A stretch of 64,000 nt of DNA from Methylomonas sp. UP202 (GTDB lineage Bacteria > Pseudomonadota > Gammaproteobacteria > Methylococcales > Methylomonadaceae): contig NZ_CP123897.1 of assembly GCF_029910655.1 (NCBI RefSeq), positions 5,073,547-5,137,546 of the forward strand, in the 5' to 3' direction. The notes under the pieces were generated by a model that saw nothing but the letters and a program-made list of their open reading frames with translations, made no database searches and was not told the origin of the DNA. Below, piece by piece: positions 21,358 through 31,970 of the stretch; within the stretch, counting starts at the first letter, position 1; each line of letters opens with the position of its first letter. The position numbers and the translations under genes are program-made.

Positions 21358-22242
21358 TCAATCGATGTAACGCCTCAAAATATCCCCGTAAGCATCGATG
21401 CGCCTATCCCGCAGAAACGGCCAAATCCGCCGCACATCCTCGCTCCGTTTGGGATCGAGTTCGGCGAACAGCAAGCAATCCTCAACGTCGTCGGCGCTCG
21501 CCAGCACTTCCCCCTGCGGTCCGGCGATGAAGCTGTTGCCCCAGAACTGAATACCCGGCGCTTGGTCCGGCGCGGCTTCGAAGCCGATCCGGTTGCAGGA
21601 AATCACCGGCAAGCCGTTGGCGACGGCGTGACCACGCTGCACAGTGATCCAAGCCTGCAGTTGACGCTGCTTTTCCGCCGCCTCATCTTCCGGGTTCCAG
21701 CCTATCGCGGTCGGATAGATCAACAGATCGGCGCCGGCCAGCGCCATCAGTCGCGCCGCTTCCGGATACCACTGGTCCCAGCAGATCAACACGCCCAATT
21801 TTCCCAGCGAAGTCTCGACAGGCTTGAAGCCTAGATCGCCTGGCGTGAAATAAAACTTCTCGTAAAAACCCGGATCGTCCGGGATATGCATTTTCCGAAA
21901 CGTACCGGCAATGCTGCCGTCCTTGTCGAACACGACGGCGGTATTGTGGTAAAGGCCGGGCGCGCGCTTTTCGAATATCGTCGAGACCACGACGACCTGA
22001 TTCTCTCGCGCCGCCTCCGCCAAAGGCTCGCAACTCGGACCGGGGATAGCCTGAGCCAGGTCGAAACACTCGGTGTCCTCGCTTTGGCAGAAATAATGGT
22101 CCAGATGCAGTTCCGGCAACACCACCAACTCGGCGCCCTGTTGGGCGGCGGCCTGGATTTGACTCAACGAATAGGCCAGATTGGTATCCCGGCCACGGTT
22201 GCAGGGCTGCTGAACGGCGCAGGCGATTATCGATTTTTTCAT
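21358..22242 (-). CDS. aguB: N-carbamoylputrescine amidase
   Basis: 294 residues, carbon-nitrogen hydrolase (nitrilase) fold. The catalytic triad is visible: Glu in VVLPELHLDHYF, Lys in FRKMHIPDDPGF and Cys in GVLICWDQWYPEAARL. The DPGFYEKFYFTPGDLGF segment is typical of AguB and separates it from other amidases. It converts N-carbamoylputrescine to putrescine, CO2 and ammonia. The gene lies 71 bases downstream of agmatine deiminase, giving the complete agmatine-to-putrescine pathway in one operon. Confidence 0.95.
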   Translation of the reverse strand: MKKSIIACAVQQPCNRGRDTNLAYSLSQIQAAAQQGAELVVLPELHLDHYFCQSEDTECFDLAQAIPGPSCEPLAEAARENQVVVVSTIFEKRAPGLYHNTAVVFDKDGSIAGTFRKMHIPDDPGFYEKFYFTPGDLGFKPVETSLGKLGVLICWDQWYPEAARLMALAGADLLIYPTAIGWNPEDEAAEKQRQLQAWITVQRGHAVANGLPVISCNRIGFEAAPDQAPGIQFWGNSFIAGPQGEVLASADDVEDCLLFAELDPKRSEDVRRIWPFLRDRRIDAYGDILRRYID

Positions 22243-22313
22243 GGCTGGCTAGGAATTTAAGGACTGTGGACAGTGTGCTCGCGACAATGGATTCGCCGCG
22301 CGGGTCGCCGAGT

Positions 22314-23348
22314 TTAAAAGTTCAGCTTAACGAAAGCCGGCACCTGCATGCTGGCGCAGTGCAGACTGCCGTATTGGTGTACCAAGGGGCGGCAAGGCAC
22401 CGCGACCGCTTTCCGATCCGGGAAACAGGCTGACAAACGCTCCAGCGCCAACGCGTCCATCGCATCGTCATAGACCGGCACCAACACCGCCCCGTTGATC
22501 AACAGGAAATTGGCATAATTAGCCGGCAAGCGTTGGCCATCCTCGTCGTAAATCGGTTTCGGCAACGGCAACGCCACCAATTTGTAAGGCTGGCCGGCTT
22601 CGGTACGGAAAGCCTGCAATTGCATTTCCATATTTTTCAGGCTGGCGTAGTGCGGATCTTCACTGTCGTCGCAACTGGTGTACGCAATGGTTCCGGCATC
22701 GCAAAAACGGGCCAGGGTGTCGATGTGAGCATCGGTATCGTCGCCCGCCAGATTAGTTTGTTCGACCCATAGAATTCGTTTGGCGCCCAGATAATTTTGC
22801 ACCTGCCCGGCAATCGCCGTTTCGCCTAGCTCGGGATTGCGGTTCGGATTGAACAAACAATTCTTGGTGGTCATCACGGTACCCTGCCCGTCCGACTCGA
22901 CGCTCCCCCCCTCCAGCACCAGATCGACTGTCGCGGTCGGAAAGCCCTTGAAGATCGGGTGAGCAAACAGCGCCAGATTCAACCCGTCGTCGTCAGCATG
23001 CGGGTATTTGTTGCCCCAACCGTTAAAGCGGAAATTCGCCAATTGCAATGCGGCCTTGGGGTGTTGCCATTCCAACGAGATGAACATGGTATCCCGCACC
23101 CAAATGTCGTTGTAAGCCGCTTGGACAAAATGCAAATGGGGATTAGGCGCCGTAAACTGCGCCTGAATGTGCTGCTGATGCTCGCCGTCCTTGCAAATAA
23201 TCACCAGCGGTTGATAGGCGCTGATCGTCGAAGCGATGAAGTGGTAGCTGTCCTCGACCGAAGACAAATTGCGAAAGTCGCCGCTAGCGTGCGGCCAGGC
23301 GATGATAACGGCCGATTGCGGCTCCCATTCGGCTGGAAAGCGAATCAT
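22314..23348 (-). CDS. aguA: Agmatine deiminase
   Basis: 344 residues, peptidyl-arginine-deiminase fold. MIRFPAEWEPQSAVIIAWPH start, DIWVRDTMFI, LVLEGGSVESDGQGT (substrate-binding Glu/Asp), GDDTDAHIDTLARF with the catalytic His, and the nucleophilic Cys near the C-terminus in GSLHCASMQVP (commonly GNIHCITQQ in relatives, so the loop differs a little). AGGGAG precedes the ATG. It turns agmatine into N-carbamoylputrescine, the substrate of the aguB product downstream. Confidence 0.94.
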   Translation of the reverse strand: MIRFPAEWEPQSAVIIAWPHASGDFRNLSSVEDSYHFIASTISAYQPLVIICKDGEHQQHIQAQFTAPNPHLHFVQAAYNDIWVRDTMFISLEWQHPKAALQLANFRFNGWGNKYPHADDDGLNLALFAHPIFKGFPTATVDLVLEGGSVESDGQGTVMTTKNCLFNPNRNPELGETAIAGQVQNYLGAKRILWVEQTNLAGDDTDAHIDTLARFCDAGTIAYTSCDDSEDPHYASLKNMEMQLQAFRTEAGQPYKLVALPLPKPIYDEDGQRLPANYANFLLINGAVLVPVYDDAMDALALERLSACFPDRKAVAVPCRPLVHQYGSLHCASMQVPAFVKLNF

Positions 23349-23628
23349 GAAATACTCCCTGGATGTGGTAGCGATTGATAGTATAGGTATGGCTTATTGT
23401 ATCAATGCTGACCGGATAAGACTTATCCGAGGGAAGATAATCCGGTACCGGCGACCCGGAACTGCCCAGACAGCCGGGCCAGGCCGGCGAACAATACAGG
23501 TCGCGGGGATAAGCGGACGCAATGGCTAAACTGGCGGCTTCCGAAAACGACTTCGCGCGCCCCGCCTGCTCGCCAAGCGGCGTTTCATCCCGTTCTATAT
23601 CAAGTTTCACGAACACCGACTCTTGCAT
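23284..23628 (-). CDS. Possible small protein upstream of aguA
   Basis: 114 residues from an ATG at 23628 preceded by a perfect AAGGAGG, which is the main support. The first 40 residues (MQESVFVKLDIERDETPLGE...) look like ordinary coding sequence. The rest is Ser/Pro/Tyr-rich and the last 65 bases overlap the start of aguA in another frame. No family recognised. The real product may be a short leader-type protein, or the Shine-Dalgarno match may be chance. Low confidence. Confidence 0.3.
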   Translation of the reverse strand: MQESVFVKLDIERDETPLGEQAGRAKSFSEAASLAIASAYPRDLYCSPAWPGCLGSSGSPVPDYLPSDKSYPVSIDTISHTYTINRYHIQGVFHDSLSSRMGAAIGRYHRLAAR

Positions 23629-24019
23629 AAGGCCTCCTTCGAATCGACGAAACAGAAATGCCGGACGACCGGCACGGCCAACTCCAGACATATTCTAACC
23701 TCTAATCTGACCTTCCTCGTTCGAAAAATTCAAAACTTTTGCTTGTTTTTTCGCTAGTTTTTCAAGAAATATCAACTAACACGCATCAGGGTCGGCGTAA
23801 TTTTAAAACCGTAACCCAGCCCCCGACAATGGTTCATTTTCTCCTTGCCTTGCTCGTCGAATTCGCGACATTTCCGATGATTTCCGGCTAAAAGATTGAT
23901 TTTTGGAAATTCTCGTCATACTTGTTGCGTTACGCGAATCTTTAATCAACACATTCGCCAACCGCAATCGCCGAAGCGACCAGCAGCGCTGGTCAGGCCA
24001 AAAAATAACAACAACGGAA

Positions 24020-26062
24020 ATGACCATGCCGTCCAATCGCCGGTTTCCTCTAACCGCCCGCCACGTTGTTGGCAACTTGTTCGTCCTGGCGGCGCTCGCG
24101 CCGTTGCAATCGCCCCAGGCAGCCGAGCCGCCGCCCAATCTGGAAGACTTTTCGATCAACGACTTGATGCAAATGGAAGTTTCGTCGGCATCCCGCAAAT
24201 CGGAAACGCTGTCCGATACCGCCGCCGCGGCCTTCATTATCAGCCAGGAAGACATACGCCGCTCCGGCGCGACCAGCATTCCCGAAGCGCTGCGGATGGC
24301 GCCCGGCATCGACGTGGCTAGAATCGACTCCAGTGCTTGGGCTATTACCGCGCGCGGCTTCAACGGACGATACGCCAACAAGCTGTTGGTCTTGATCGAC
24401 GGGCGCAGTATTTATACGCCACTGTTTTCCGGCGTGTTTTGGAACCTGCAGGACACCTTGATCGAAGATATCGATCGCATTGAAGTGATCCGCGGCCCCG
24501 GCGCGGTGATGTGGGGCGCCAACGCCGTCAACGGAGTGATCAACATCATCACCAAGAAAACCAAGGACACCCAAGGCAATCTATTCGCCGCGGGCGGCGG
24601 CAATCAGGAACGCGGTTTCGCCGGTTATCGCCACGGCGGCCAGTTCGGCGACGACGGCAATTACCGGGTCTACGCCAAAACCTTCGAACGGGAAAGCTTC
24701 GTCAACTCGGCCGGCGAGCGCATTCACGACGACTGGCGTTCGGTACAAGGCGGCTTTCGGATCGACGGCCGAATCTCCAACGACAACCGCTACACGCTGC
24801 AGGGCGACGTATATCGTAAAACCGTCGGCAACACCGTCGAACCGATTACCATCGCGCCGCCCTACAACACGCGGTTTTCCAACGACGACCACGCCAACGG
24901 CGCCAATCTGCTGGCGCGCTGGGAAGGTAACTTGGCCGACGGTTCCGAATTCAAATTGCAAACCTATTACGATAGGGTCGAATTCAATGCGGCTGAGCTT
25001 TCCGATTCCCAGGACATGTTCGACATCGACTTTCAGCACCGCCTACACCCTGCGGCCGACCACGATTTGATGTGGGGCCTCAACTATCGCTTCATTCATA
25101 GCGCCGTCACCAATACCGGCGCGATTTCGTACATCGATAGCGACCTTGGCTATCATAACGGCGGCGTATTCGCCCAAGACGACATCACGTTGATCGACGA
25201 CACGCTGCGCTTGACCCTAGGCACCAAACTGGAGGAAAGCCACTTCGGCAACACTCAAGTCCAACCGAATGCCCGCCTGCTGTGGACGCCTAGCGCGCAT
25301 CATTCGGTTTGGGCGTCGGTGTCGCGGGCGGCGCGCACCCCGTCCAGAGGCGAGGCTCAGGCCAATATCGCGCTGGGCACGACGCCGACCGGCTTGCCCG
25401 CCCCCTACGACCGCCTCCAGGTTCGCGGCCAGTACAATCCCAACCTACGCGCCGAAAAAGTCGTCGCGGCCGAAATCGGTTACCGCGCCCAATGGACGGC
25501 GCATTTCTCCACCGACGTCGCCGCGTTCAGCAACCACTACACCGACTTGATCATGTTTCGCAGAGGCAGCGTCAACCCGCTGGCCCCGCCGCCGCTGATC
25601 CTGCCGATGATCTGGTACAACAATAGCCGGGAAGTCACCACCCGCGGCATCGAGTTTTCGGCGGAATGGCAAGCGCTGGACTGGATGCGCTTTACCGGCA
25701 ATTACAGCCACATCAAAATCGAAATGCCGTTCGACGCCAACAATCCGGACACGGCCGGCCTGTCCCCCCGCCATCACGGTTCGTTGCGCTGGCAGATGGA
25801 TCTACCGGAAAACCTCAAACTCGATTTGACGCTACGTCATGTCAGCCGGCTAAACTCGGTCAGCCAGGCCATACCGGCCTACACCACCTTCGACGCCCGC
25901 TTGGCCTATCAGCCGGTGCCGGACATCGAACTGTCCTTTGTCGCGCAAAACCTGTTTTCGCCGCGCCACCCCGAATACCACGACTCATCGGCGATCTCCC
26001 TACCCGGCTCCGCGATGGAAATTCCCCGCTCGCTTTACGGCAAGATCGACTGGCGTTTTTGA
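24020..26062 (+). CDS. TonB-dependent outer-membrane receptor
   Basis: 680 residues from the ATG at 24020 (an ATG at 24026 is equally possible). Signal peptide ending SPQAAE, then a plug domain (FSINDLMQMEVSSASRKSET, AAAAFIISQEDIRRSGATSI, IRGPGAVMWGANAVNGVINI) and a 22-strand barrel with the closing aromatic residue (KIDWRF). The NDLMQMEV-SSASRK opening is typical of receptors found next to YfiR/DUF4154 genes, and such a gene lies two genes downstream. Substrate unknown. It probably starts a five-gene run that ends in a diguanylate cyclase. Confidence 0.92.
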   Translation: MTMPSNRRFPLTARHVVGNLFVLAALAPLQSPQAAEPPPNLEDFSINDLMQMEVSSASRKSETLSDTAAAAFIISQEDIRRSGATSIPEALRMAPGIDVARIDSSAWAITARGFNGRYANKLLVLIDGRSIYTPLFSGVFWNLQDTLIEDIDRIEVIRGPGAVMWGANAVNGVINIITKKTKDTQGNLFAAGGGNQERGFAGYRHGGQFGDDGNYRVYAKTFERESFVNSAGERIHDDWRSVQGGFRIDGRISNDNRYTLQGDVYRKTVGNTVEPITIAPPYNTRFSNDDHANGANLLARWEGNLADGSEFKLQTYYDRVEFNAAELSDSQDMFDIDFQHRLHPAADHDLMWGLNYRFIHSAVTNTGAISYIDSDLGYHNGGVFAQDDITLIDDTLRLTLGTKLEESHFGNTQVQPNARLLWTPSAHHSVWASVSRAARTPSRGEAQANIALGTTPTGLPAPYDRLQVRGQYNPNLRAEKVVAAEIGYRAQWTAHFSTDVAAFSNHYTDLIMFRRGSVNPLAPPPLILPMIWYNNSREVTTRGIEFSAEWQALDWMRFTGNYSHIKIEMPFDANNPDTAGLSPRHHGSLRWQMDLPENLKLDLTLRHVSRLNSVSQAIPAYTTFDARLAYQPVPDIELSFVAQNLFSPRHPEYHDSSAISLPGSAMEIPRSLYGKIDWRF

Positions 26063-26099
26063 TTTTTCAAACTTTTCAACCCCCATTGGAGTATCTAAG

Positions 26100-27191
26100 A
26101 TGAGTAAACACTGGAAAAAACTGCCCTGGATCATTGCCGGGATCCTGGTGCTGATAGGCCTGCTGAATCCGCCGTTGCTGCCTTGGATATTGTTGATCCT
26201 GGTCTCGGCCGCCTACTGGTTTTTGCCGCGCCGAGGCTTGATCGGCCCGGTAACCCTGCCGGCCGACGACGCGTTTTTGCCCAGCCAGCAAGTCCAGTGG
26301 TGGTATTGGACCGGTCATTTGTTCACCGACGACGGCCGCCGCTTCGGTTTCGAAGTGGTATTTTTCAGCTTCGACGCCTTCGTCATCATGCGCGACCAAC
26401 TGGTGCAGGCGGCCATTACCGATGTCAACGGCCAGCGTTTCGAATTCGAGGAGTTTCTGCGCCTGCATCTGCCCAAACGGGTCAAGGACGGCTTCGATCT
26501 CAGCTCCGGCGCCGGCAACCAAGTCACCGCGGTCGGCGGCGACGGCCACGACCGCCTGCACGCGCAAATCGGCAACTACACCTTGGACTTGAAACTGGAT
26601 TCGACCCAGCAGCCCGCTCTGCACTACGGCGGCGATGCCCATCCCTACCGGTTCGGCGGTTACACCTACTACTACTCGCGACCGAAAATGGCGACCACCG
26701 GCACCTTGACGATAGACGGCCAAACCTTCCAGGTCACCGGTAACAGTTGGTTCGACCGCCAATACGGCGAACTGTTTCAAGCGATTCGCCAAGGTTGGCA
26801 GTGGTTTGCGATCGAACTGGAAGACAACCGGCAGATCATGTTGTTCGATTTCAAGGGTAACGACTCCTCGGTCGAAAAATCCGGTTCGATCACAGACGCC
26901 AACGGCCTGACCACGACGTTGGCCGCCCACGAATTCGAAGTCACCGTCACCGGCGAGTGGACCAGCCCCAATACGGGCTGCACTTACCCGTCCGGCTGGG
27001 AAATCGTGGTTAAGGGCGAAAAATTCACGGTCGAACCCTTGGTCAAAGACCAGGAACTGCGCGCCAACCACGATCTGTGGATAGGCCCGGTCTATTGGGA
27101 AGGCGCGTGCGGCGTCGGCGGCGCGGTAGCGGGCCAAGCCTACGTAGAACTGAACGGCTATTGCAAATGCCTGGCCGCCAAATTACCCTAG
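26100..27191 (+). CDS. Membrane-anchored lipocalin-like (CrtC/COG5621-type) protein
   Basis: 363 residues, GGAG before the ATG. Two N-terminal membrane helices (PWIIAGILVLIGLLNPPLL, PWILLILVSAAYWFL) followed by a double lipocalin-like fold. Recognisable are WWYWTGHLFTDDGRRFGFEV, GNSWFDRQYGELFQ, WQWFAIELEDNRQIMLFDF and a C-terminal GPVYWEGACGVGGAVAGQAY-VELNGY, the pattern of predicted secreted hydrolases related to hydroxyneurosporene synthase CrtC/AttH. The reaction is unknown; a lipid or isoprenoid ligand is likely. It follows the TonB receptor by 37 bases and probably shares its transcript. Confidence 0.8.
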   Translation: MSKHWKKLPWIIAGILVLIGLLNPPLLPWILLILVSAAYWFLPRRGLIGPVTLPADDAFLPSQQVQWWYWTGHLFTDDGRRFGFEVVFFSFDAFVIMRDQLVQAAITDVNGQRFEFEEFLRLHLPKRVKDGFDLSSGAGNQVTAVGGDGHDRLHAQIGNYTLDLKLDSTQQPALHYGGDAHPYRFGGYTYYYSRPKMATTGTLTIDGQTFQVTGNSWFDRQYGELFQAIRQGWQWFAIELEDNRQIMLFDFKGNDSSVEKSGSITDANGLTTTLAAHEFEVTVTGEWTSPNTGCTYPSGWEIVVKGEKFTVEPLVKDQELRANHDLWIGPVYWEGACGVGGAVAGQAYVELNGYCKCLAAKLP

Positions 27192-27371
27192 GAAATTCGA
27201 CAAGAATGGATTTGGTGCCTAGACTACACGCCGACATTCCACATTACTAATCGTTATCACCGCCGCTTGGCCGCGACGGCGCCCGGCCGACACCGGGTCC
27301 GGCGCGAGCTGGCGGACTGCGGCTTACGCCGCGTTAAACCTTACGGAACCCGCGGCCCAAACCACTCCCCA

Positions 27372-28022
27372 ATGAAGGATCAAGGACTTAGAACCGCGAC
27401 TTACTGCGCCGGCCGGCCACGGCCGTGCCGCATTTTCGCCACCGGACCTTCCGCACGCCTCGCCGGCTGCGGCCGGCGTTTCTGGACCGGCCTGAGGACC
27501 GGCCTAATCGCGCTGACATTGCTGACATTTCCGGTCGTGCCGACACCGAAGGCCGAAGGCCTATCCGAAGCCCAAATCAAGGCCGCGTATCTCTACAACT
27601 TCGCCAAGTTCATCGAATGGCCCGCCGACACCGTGGCGGCCGACGCGACGTTAACGCTGTGCGTGGTCGGCAACAACGTGTTGGAAGGGGCCTTGCAGGC
27701 CCTGGACGGACGTAAAGCCGGCGAGCACGATCTGCGCATCGAGGTCCGCGGCTTCGCCGATTTCAATCCGGCCGGCTGCCACCTGCTGTTCGTCGGCGCC
27801 ACCGAACAACCGCGCTTTTTGGTGACGCTGAAAGCCGTCGGCCGCGCCCCGGTATTAACCCTATCCGACATCGCCGATTTCGCCGAAAAAGGCGGCGGCA
27901 TCGCCCTATTGTTCCGCGACAACAAAGTGGTATTCGAAGTGAATTTGGAATCGATCCGAAACGCCGGTCTGCGCCTGCCGGGCCAGTTGTTGAACATCGC
28001 CACTTACGTTTACGGGAGATAA
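27372..28022 (+). CDS. YfiR family periplasmic protein (DUF4154)
   Basis: 216 residues from the ATG at 27372; the frame is open for another 35 codons upstream and the exact start is uncertain. A signal peptide ([21 protein letters not shown]) leads to the DUF4154 domain: [60 protein letters not shown] and [23 protein letters not shown]. In Pseudomonas YfiR is a periplasmic repressor that binds the CHASE8 domain of YfiN. Here the next gene, 4 bases on, is a kinase with a CHASE8-like sensor, so an analogous pairing is likely. Confidence 0.9.
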   Translation: MKDQGLRTATYCAGRPRPCRIFATGPSARLAGCGRRFWTGLRTGLIALTLLTFPVVPTPKAEGLSEAQIKAAYLYNFAKFIEWPADTVAADATLTLCVVGNNVLEGALQALDGRKAGEHDLRIEVRGFADFNPAGCHLLFVGATEQPRFLVTLKAVGRAPVLTLSDIADFAEKGGGIALLFRDNKVVFEVNLESIRNAGLRLPGQLLNIATYVYGR

Positions 28023-28026
28023 ACCG

Positions 28027-31000
28027 ATGCGTGTGTTACCCGACTTCGCGAACTGGTCGCTGCGACGCAAACTGGTCACCATCATCATGTTGAGCTGCGC
28101 GGCCTGCCTGCTGGTCAGCCTGTCGGTGATGGCAGTCAGCTCGGCGGTCAGCCGATACCGAAGCGCGTTGCAGCAAGTCTCTGGCCTGGCCGACGTGCTG
28201 GCGGAAAACGGCCAGGCCGCGCTGGTTTTTTCGGACCGGACCGAAGCCAAGCGCCTGTTGGCCTCTCTCAAGGATCACACCGAAATACTGTCGGCCTGGA
28301 TGATCGCCGCCGACGGCACGGTGCTGGCCAACTGGAATCCGCGCGGCGAAGTCACCGCGCCACCCGCCGACTACGGCGTCCCGACACAGGAAATGCGTAC
28401 CAACTTCTGGGAGAGACGCGCCGACCTGTATATTCCCGTCGTGCGCAAAAACGAACAGATCGGCTACCTGCTGCTGCAAGCCGATTTCACCCAGCAATGG
28501 AACGAACAACTGACCGATTTGGGCAAGGGTTTGGCCGGCGCCGCCCTGGCCTTGACCGTGGTGTCGCTGTTGGCGCTTCGCCTGCAACGGGTGATTTCCC
28601 GGCCGATCGAAGAGCTGGCGACCACGGCCCGATTGATCGCCCACGAAAAAAACTACAGCTTGCGCGTGCCGCGACACGGTCGCGACGACATCGGCGAGTT
28701 GGTATTGGCTTTCAACAGCATGCTGGAAGAAATCCAGTTACGCGACAAAACGCTGACCGACCATCGCGACCGCCTGGAAGAAGAAGTCGCCCAACGCACC
28801 GCCGAATTACTGCTGGCCAAGGATCAGGCGGAAGCCGCTTCGCGCTCCAAGGGACTATTCCTCGCCAATATGAGCCACGAGATCCGCACGCCGATGAACG
28901 CGATCATCGGCCTCTCCGATCTGGCCTTGAACAGCAATCCATCGACCAAACTGCGCGACTACCTGCACAAAATCCATACTTCGTCGCTGGCCCTGCTCTC
29001 GATCACCAACGACATCCTCGATTATTCGAAAATCGAGGCCGGCCGGATGGAACTGGTCGTCGAACCCTTTAATATCGAGGAAGTACTGGAAAACGTCCTG
29101 AATCTGTTCATCGTCCGCGCCGAGGAAAAAGAACTGGAAGTGGTGCTGGAACTCGACCCCGCCACGCCGCCTTACCTGAACGGCGACGCGCTGCGGCTCG
29201 GCCAAGTGTTAAACAATCTGGTCGGCAACGCGGTCAAGTTCACTCAACGCGGCGAAATACACATCAAGGTCACACTGGTCAGCGCTGAACCCGGCCGGGT
29301 CATGTTGAATTTCGCGGTACGCGATACCGGCATCGGCATGACCGAAGATCAGGCCGCCAACCTGTTTCAAGCCTTCACCCAGGCCGACGGCTCGATTACC
29401 CGCCGTTTCGGCGGTACCGGTCTGGGCCTAACCATCAGCAAACGCCTGGTCGAAATGATGGGCGGCGATCTGTCGGTACACAGCGAAATCGGCCGCGGCA
29501 GCCAATTCGAATTCTCGCTGTGCTTCGACTATCCGCGGGAACCCGGCGCCGCGGTGTTGTCCGGCAACCTGCACAGCATGCGGGTGTTGATCGTCGACGA
29601 CCTAGACATTTCCCGGCAAATGCTCAGAGAGATTCTGCAAGCCTGGGGTTTCGAGGCCGCCGAAGCCGCCAGCGGCGACGAGGCCTTGTTGTGCCTGCGC
29701 AAAGCCAACGACAGCGGCCGCGACTTCGAACTGGTGTTGCTGGACTGGAAAATGCCGGGACTGGACGGCGTTCAAGTCACCCGCGCGATCAAGGACATGG
29801 TGAAGCGTTCCGAAATCCGCCATGCGCCGGTGGTGATCATGGTTACCGCCTTCAGCCGCGAAAGCCTGTTGAACGCGGCCGGCGACGCGATACCCGACGA
29901 CATTCTGGTCAAACCGGTCATGCCTTCAATGTTGTTGGATGCCGTCACCCGCCTGCAAGGCGGCAAAGTCTTTCCGACCGCCGAGCAAGCCCGGCCGCAA
30001 TTGGCGACGCTGGCCGCGCCGATCCGCGGCGCCAAGCTCCTGTTGGTCGAAGACAACGAAATCAATCAGATCGTCACCTGCGAATATTTGCAAAACGCCG
30101 GCCTGGAAGTCGACGTCGCCAACAACGGCCGCGAAGGCGTCGCCGCGCTGAGCAACAAGCGCTACGACGCGGTACTAATGGATTTGCAGATGCCGGAGAT
30201 GAGCGGCATCGAAGCCACCCGGCTGATTCGCCAAAACCCGGCTTACGCCGACCTACCGATCATCGCGATGACGGCCGCGGTCCAGGAGCGCGAGCGCAAC
30301 GAGTGCTACGCGGCCGGCATGAACGATCACGTCGGCAAGCCGGTGCTGCCGCAGACGCTGATCGCCGCGCTATTGCGCAATATCAAGCCATCGGCGGCAT
30401 CGACGCAGCCCGACGCAAAGTCGCCGGACAACTGGCCGGACGACAACCTGGCCGCCGAATTGCCTGGTTTCGACCCGGAATACCTACACTTGGCCATCGG
30501 TAGCGACGCCAAGCTGCGCCGCTTGCTGGAGCACTTCGCATCGGCATTCGCCGGTGCGGCCGGCCAGTTCGATCCGCTCTGGCGGGATGACGCAACCGCC
30601 GCCGCGAATTGGTTACACCATTTGAAGGGCGCGGCCGGCGCGGTCGGCGCGATCGAATTGAGCCGCGCCGCCGGTCGGCTGGAATCCGATTTACAACAGG
30701 AAGTCAAGAGCGCCTCCGCCAAAGCGGAGTTCGAGCAAACCTTGGCCGCCACCTTACAAACCATTGCCGACTATCTCACCGACGAAAGCGATGTATCCAA
30801 CGCGAACGGCGATTACCCTACCGCCGCCACCCTGGCCGCCCGCTTACGGGCTTTGTTGGAGGGCAGCGATTACGTGCCGCGCGATTTGATCGAACACCTG
30901 CGCTACACGGTGCCTAGCGCCGACGGCCGCAGGCTATTGAAGCAAATCGAGAAACAAATCGAACTGATAGACTACCGGCAAGCGCTCGCCGCGCTGACCG

Positions 31001-31047
31001 ACCTAGAAACCCTGGTCCAGCGCCATTTGACCGGAGAACATCGATGA
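28027..31047 (+). CDS. CHASE8-HAMP hybrid sensor histidine kinase with two REC and HPt
   Basis: 1006 residues. N-terminal helix ([20 protein letters not shown]), a CHASE8-type periplasmic sensor (about 40-155; [20 protein letters not shown]), second helix, HAMP (about 180-235), a coiled coil, HisKA with H284 ([11 protein letters not shown]), HATPase ([26 protein letters not shown]), REC1 with D573, REC2 with D719 and HPt with H864 ([10 protein letters not shown]). The next gene starts inside its stop codon (ATGA) and encodes REC-GGDEF, the obvious phosphotransfer target. The CHASE8 domain next to YfiR suggests control by that periplasmic protein. Confidence 0.93.
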   Translation: MRVLPDFANWSLRRKLVTIIMLSCAACLLVSLSVMAVSSAVSRYRSALQQVSGLADVLAENGQAALVFSDRTEAKRLLASLKDHTEILSAWMIAADGTVLANWNPRGEVTAPPADYGVPTQEMRTNFWERRADLYIPVVRKNEQIGYLLLQADFTQQWNEQLTDLGKGLAGAALALTVVSLLALRLQRVISRPIEELATTARLIAHEKNYSLRVPRHGRDDIGELVLAFNSMLEEIQLRDKTLTDHRDRLEEEVAQRTAELLLAKDQAEAASRSKGLFLANMSHEIRTPMNAIIGLSDLALNSNPSTKLRDYLHKIHTSSLALLSITNDILDYSKIEAGRMELVVEPFNIEEVLENVLNLFIVRAEEKELEVVLELDPATPPYLNGDALRLGQVLNNLVGNAVKFTQRGEIHIKVTLVSAEPGRVMLNFAVRDTGIGMTEDQAANLFQAFTQADGSITRRFGGTGLGLTISKRLVEMMGGDLSVHSEIGRGSQFEFSLCFDYPREPGAAVLSGNLHSMRVLIVDDLDISRQMLREILQAWGFEAAEAASGDEALLCLRKANDSGRDFELVLLDWKMPGLDGVQVTRAIKDMVKRSEIRHAPVVIMVTAFSRESLLNAAGDAIPDDILVKPVMPSMLLDAVTRLQGGKVFPTAEQARPQLATLAAPIRGAKLLLVEDNEINQIVTCEYLQNAGLEVDVANNGREGVAALSNKRYDAVLMDLQMPEMSGIEATRLIRQNPAYADLPIIAMTAAVQERERNECYAAGMNDHVGKPVLPQTLIAALLRNIKPSAASTQPDAKSPDNWPDDNLAAELPGFDPEYLHLAIGSDAKLRRLLEHFASAFAGAAGQFDPLWRDDATAAANWLHHLKGAAGAVGAIELSRAAGRLESDLQQEVKSASAKAEFEQTLAATLQTIADYLTDESDVSNANGDYPTAATLAARLRALLEGSDYVPRDLIEHLRYTVPSADGRRLLKQIEKQIELIDYRQALAALTDLETLVQRHLTGEHR

Positions 31048-31964
31048 ACGCCGATACGCCCAAACCGCTAATTCTGATCGTCGACGACACCCCCACCAAC
31101 ATCCAGGTGCTGGCCGAAAACCTGATCGGCGATTATCGGATCAAGGTGGCGGCCAGCGGCGCGGCGGCGTTGGAAGCCGTCGCCAGCCAGGGACCGCCGG
31201 ACTTGATTTTGCTGGATGTCATGATGCCGGACATGGACGGCTACGAAGTCTGCCGCCATCTGAAAGCCAATCCGCACACCAGCCGAATTCCGGTGATCTT
31301 CGTCACGGCCTTGAACGGCGCGAACGACGAGGAACGCGGCCTGAACCTGGGGGCGCTGGATTACATCACCAAACCGTTTTATCTGCCGGTCGTCAAGGCT
31401 AGAATCCGCAACCACATCCGGTTGAAACAAGCCACCGACCTGCTGGAAACGATGGCCTGGATCGACGGCCTGACCGGAATACCCAATCGGCGCCGCTTCG
31501 ATCAAGCCTTGGAAAGCGAATGGAAACGCGCCCAACGCAACCAGACCCCATTGGCCGCCGTGTTGGTGGATGTGGACTTTTTCAAGGCTTATAACGATCA
31601 TCACGGCCACGGCGCCGGCGATTTGTGTCTGAAGCGGGTCGCCGGCGAACTGGCCGACGCCACCGGCCGCTCCGCCGATCTGGTCGCTCGCTACGGCGGC
31701 GAGGAATTCGTCGCGCTACTGCCGGAAACCGACGCCGACGGTGCTCGCGCCCTGGCCGAGCATTTTCGTCAGCGTATCGAAGCCCTGCACATCCCCCACG
31801 CGCAATCGGAAACCTCGCCGTGGATTACGATCAGCGCCGGCAGCGCCGCATTAATACCGCACACCGAGCAAGCCCCGTCCGAACTGTTGGACGAAGCCGA
31901 CCGCAGGCTCTACCAAGCCAAGGCCGCCGGCCGCAATCGGGCCGAGGGCGGCCCAGCGGCCTGA
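31044..31964 (+). CDS. Response regulator diguanylate cyclase (REC-GGDEF)
   Basis: 306 residues. Receiver with D58 ([13 protein letters not shown]) and Lys in ITKPFYLP, then a GGDEF domain with the active-site loop GGEEF at 218-222. The inhibitory I-site RxxD (RSAD, 209-212) sits exactly five residues before it, so feedback inhibition by cyclic di-GMP is expected. The start codon overlaps the stop of the hybrid kinase (ATGA), a sign of translational coupling and of a dedicated pair. It makes cyclic di-GMP when phosphorylated. Confidence 0.94.
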   Translation: MNADTPKPLILIVDDTPTNIQVLAENLIGDYRIKVAASGAAALEAVASQGPPDLILLDVMMPDMDGYEVCRHLKANPHTSRIPVIFVTALNGANDEERGLNLGALDYITKPFYLPVVKARIRNHIRLKQATDLLETMAWIDGLTGIPNRRRFDQALESEWKRAQRNQTPLAAVLVDVDFFKAYNDHHGHGAGDLCLKRVAGELADATGRSADLVARYGGEEFVALLPETDADGARALAEHFRQRIEALHIPHAQSETSPWITISAGSAALIPHTEQAPSELLDEADRRLYQAKAAGRNRAEGGPAA

Positions 31965-31970
31965 GTGCGA

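Noticed and set aside
23903-24019. N-terminal extension of the TonB receptor
   Set aside because: It would place about 40 polar residues before the signal peptide; starts at 24020 or 24026 fit export.
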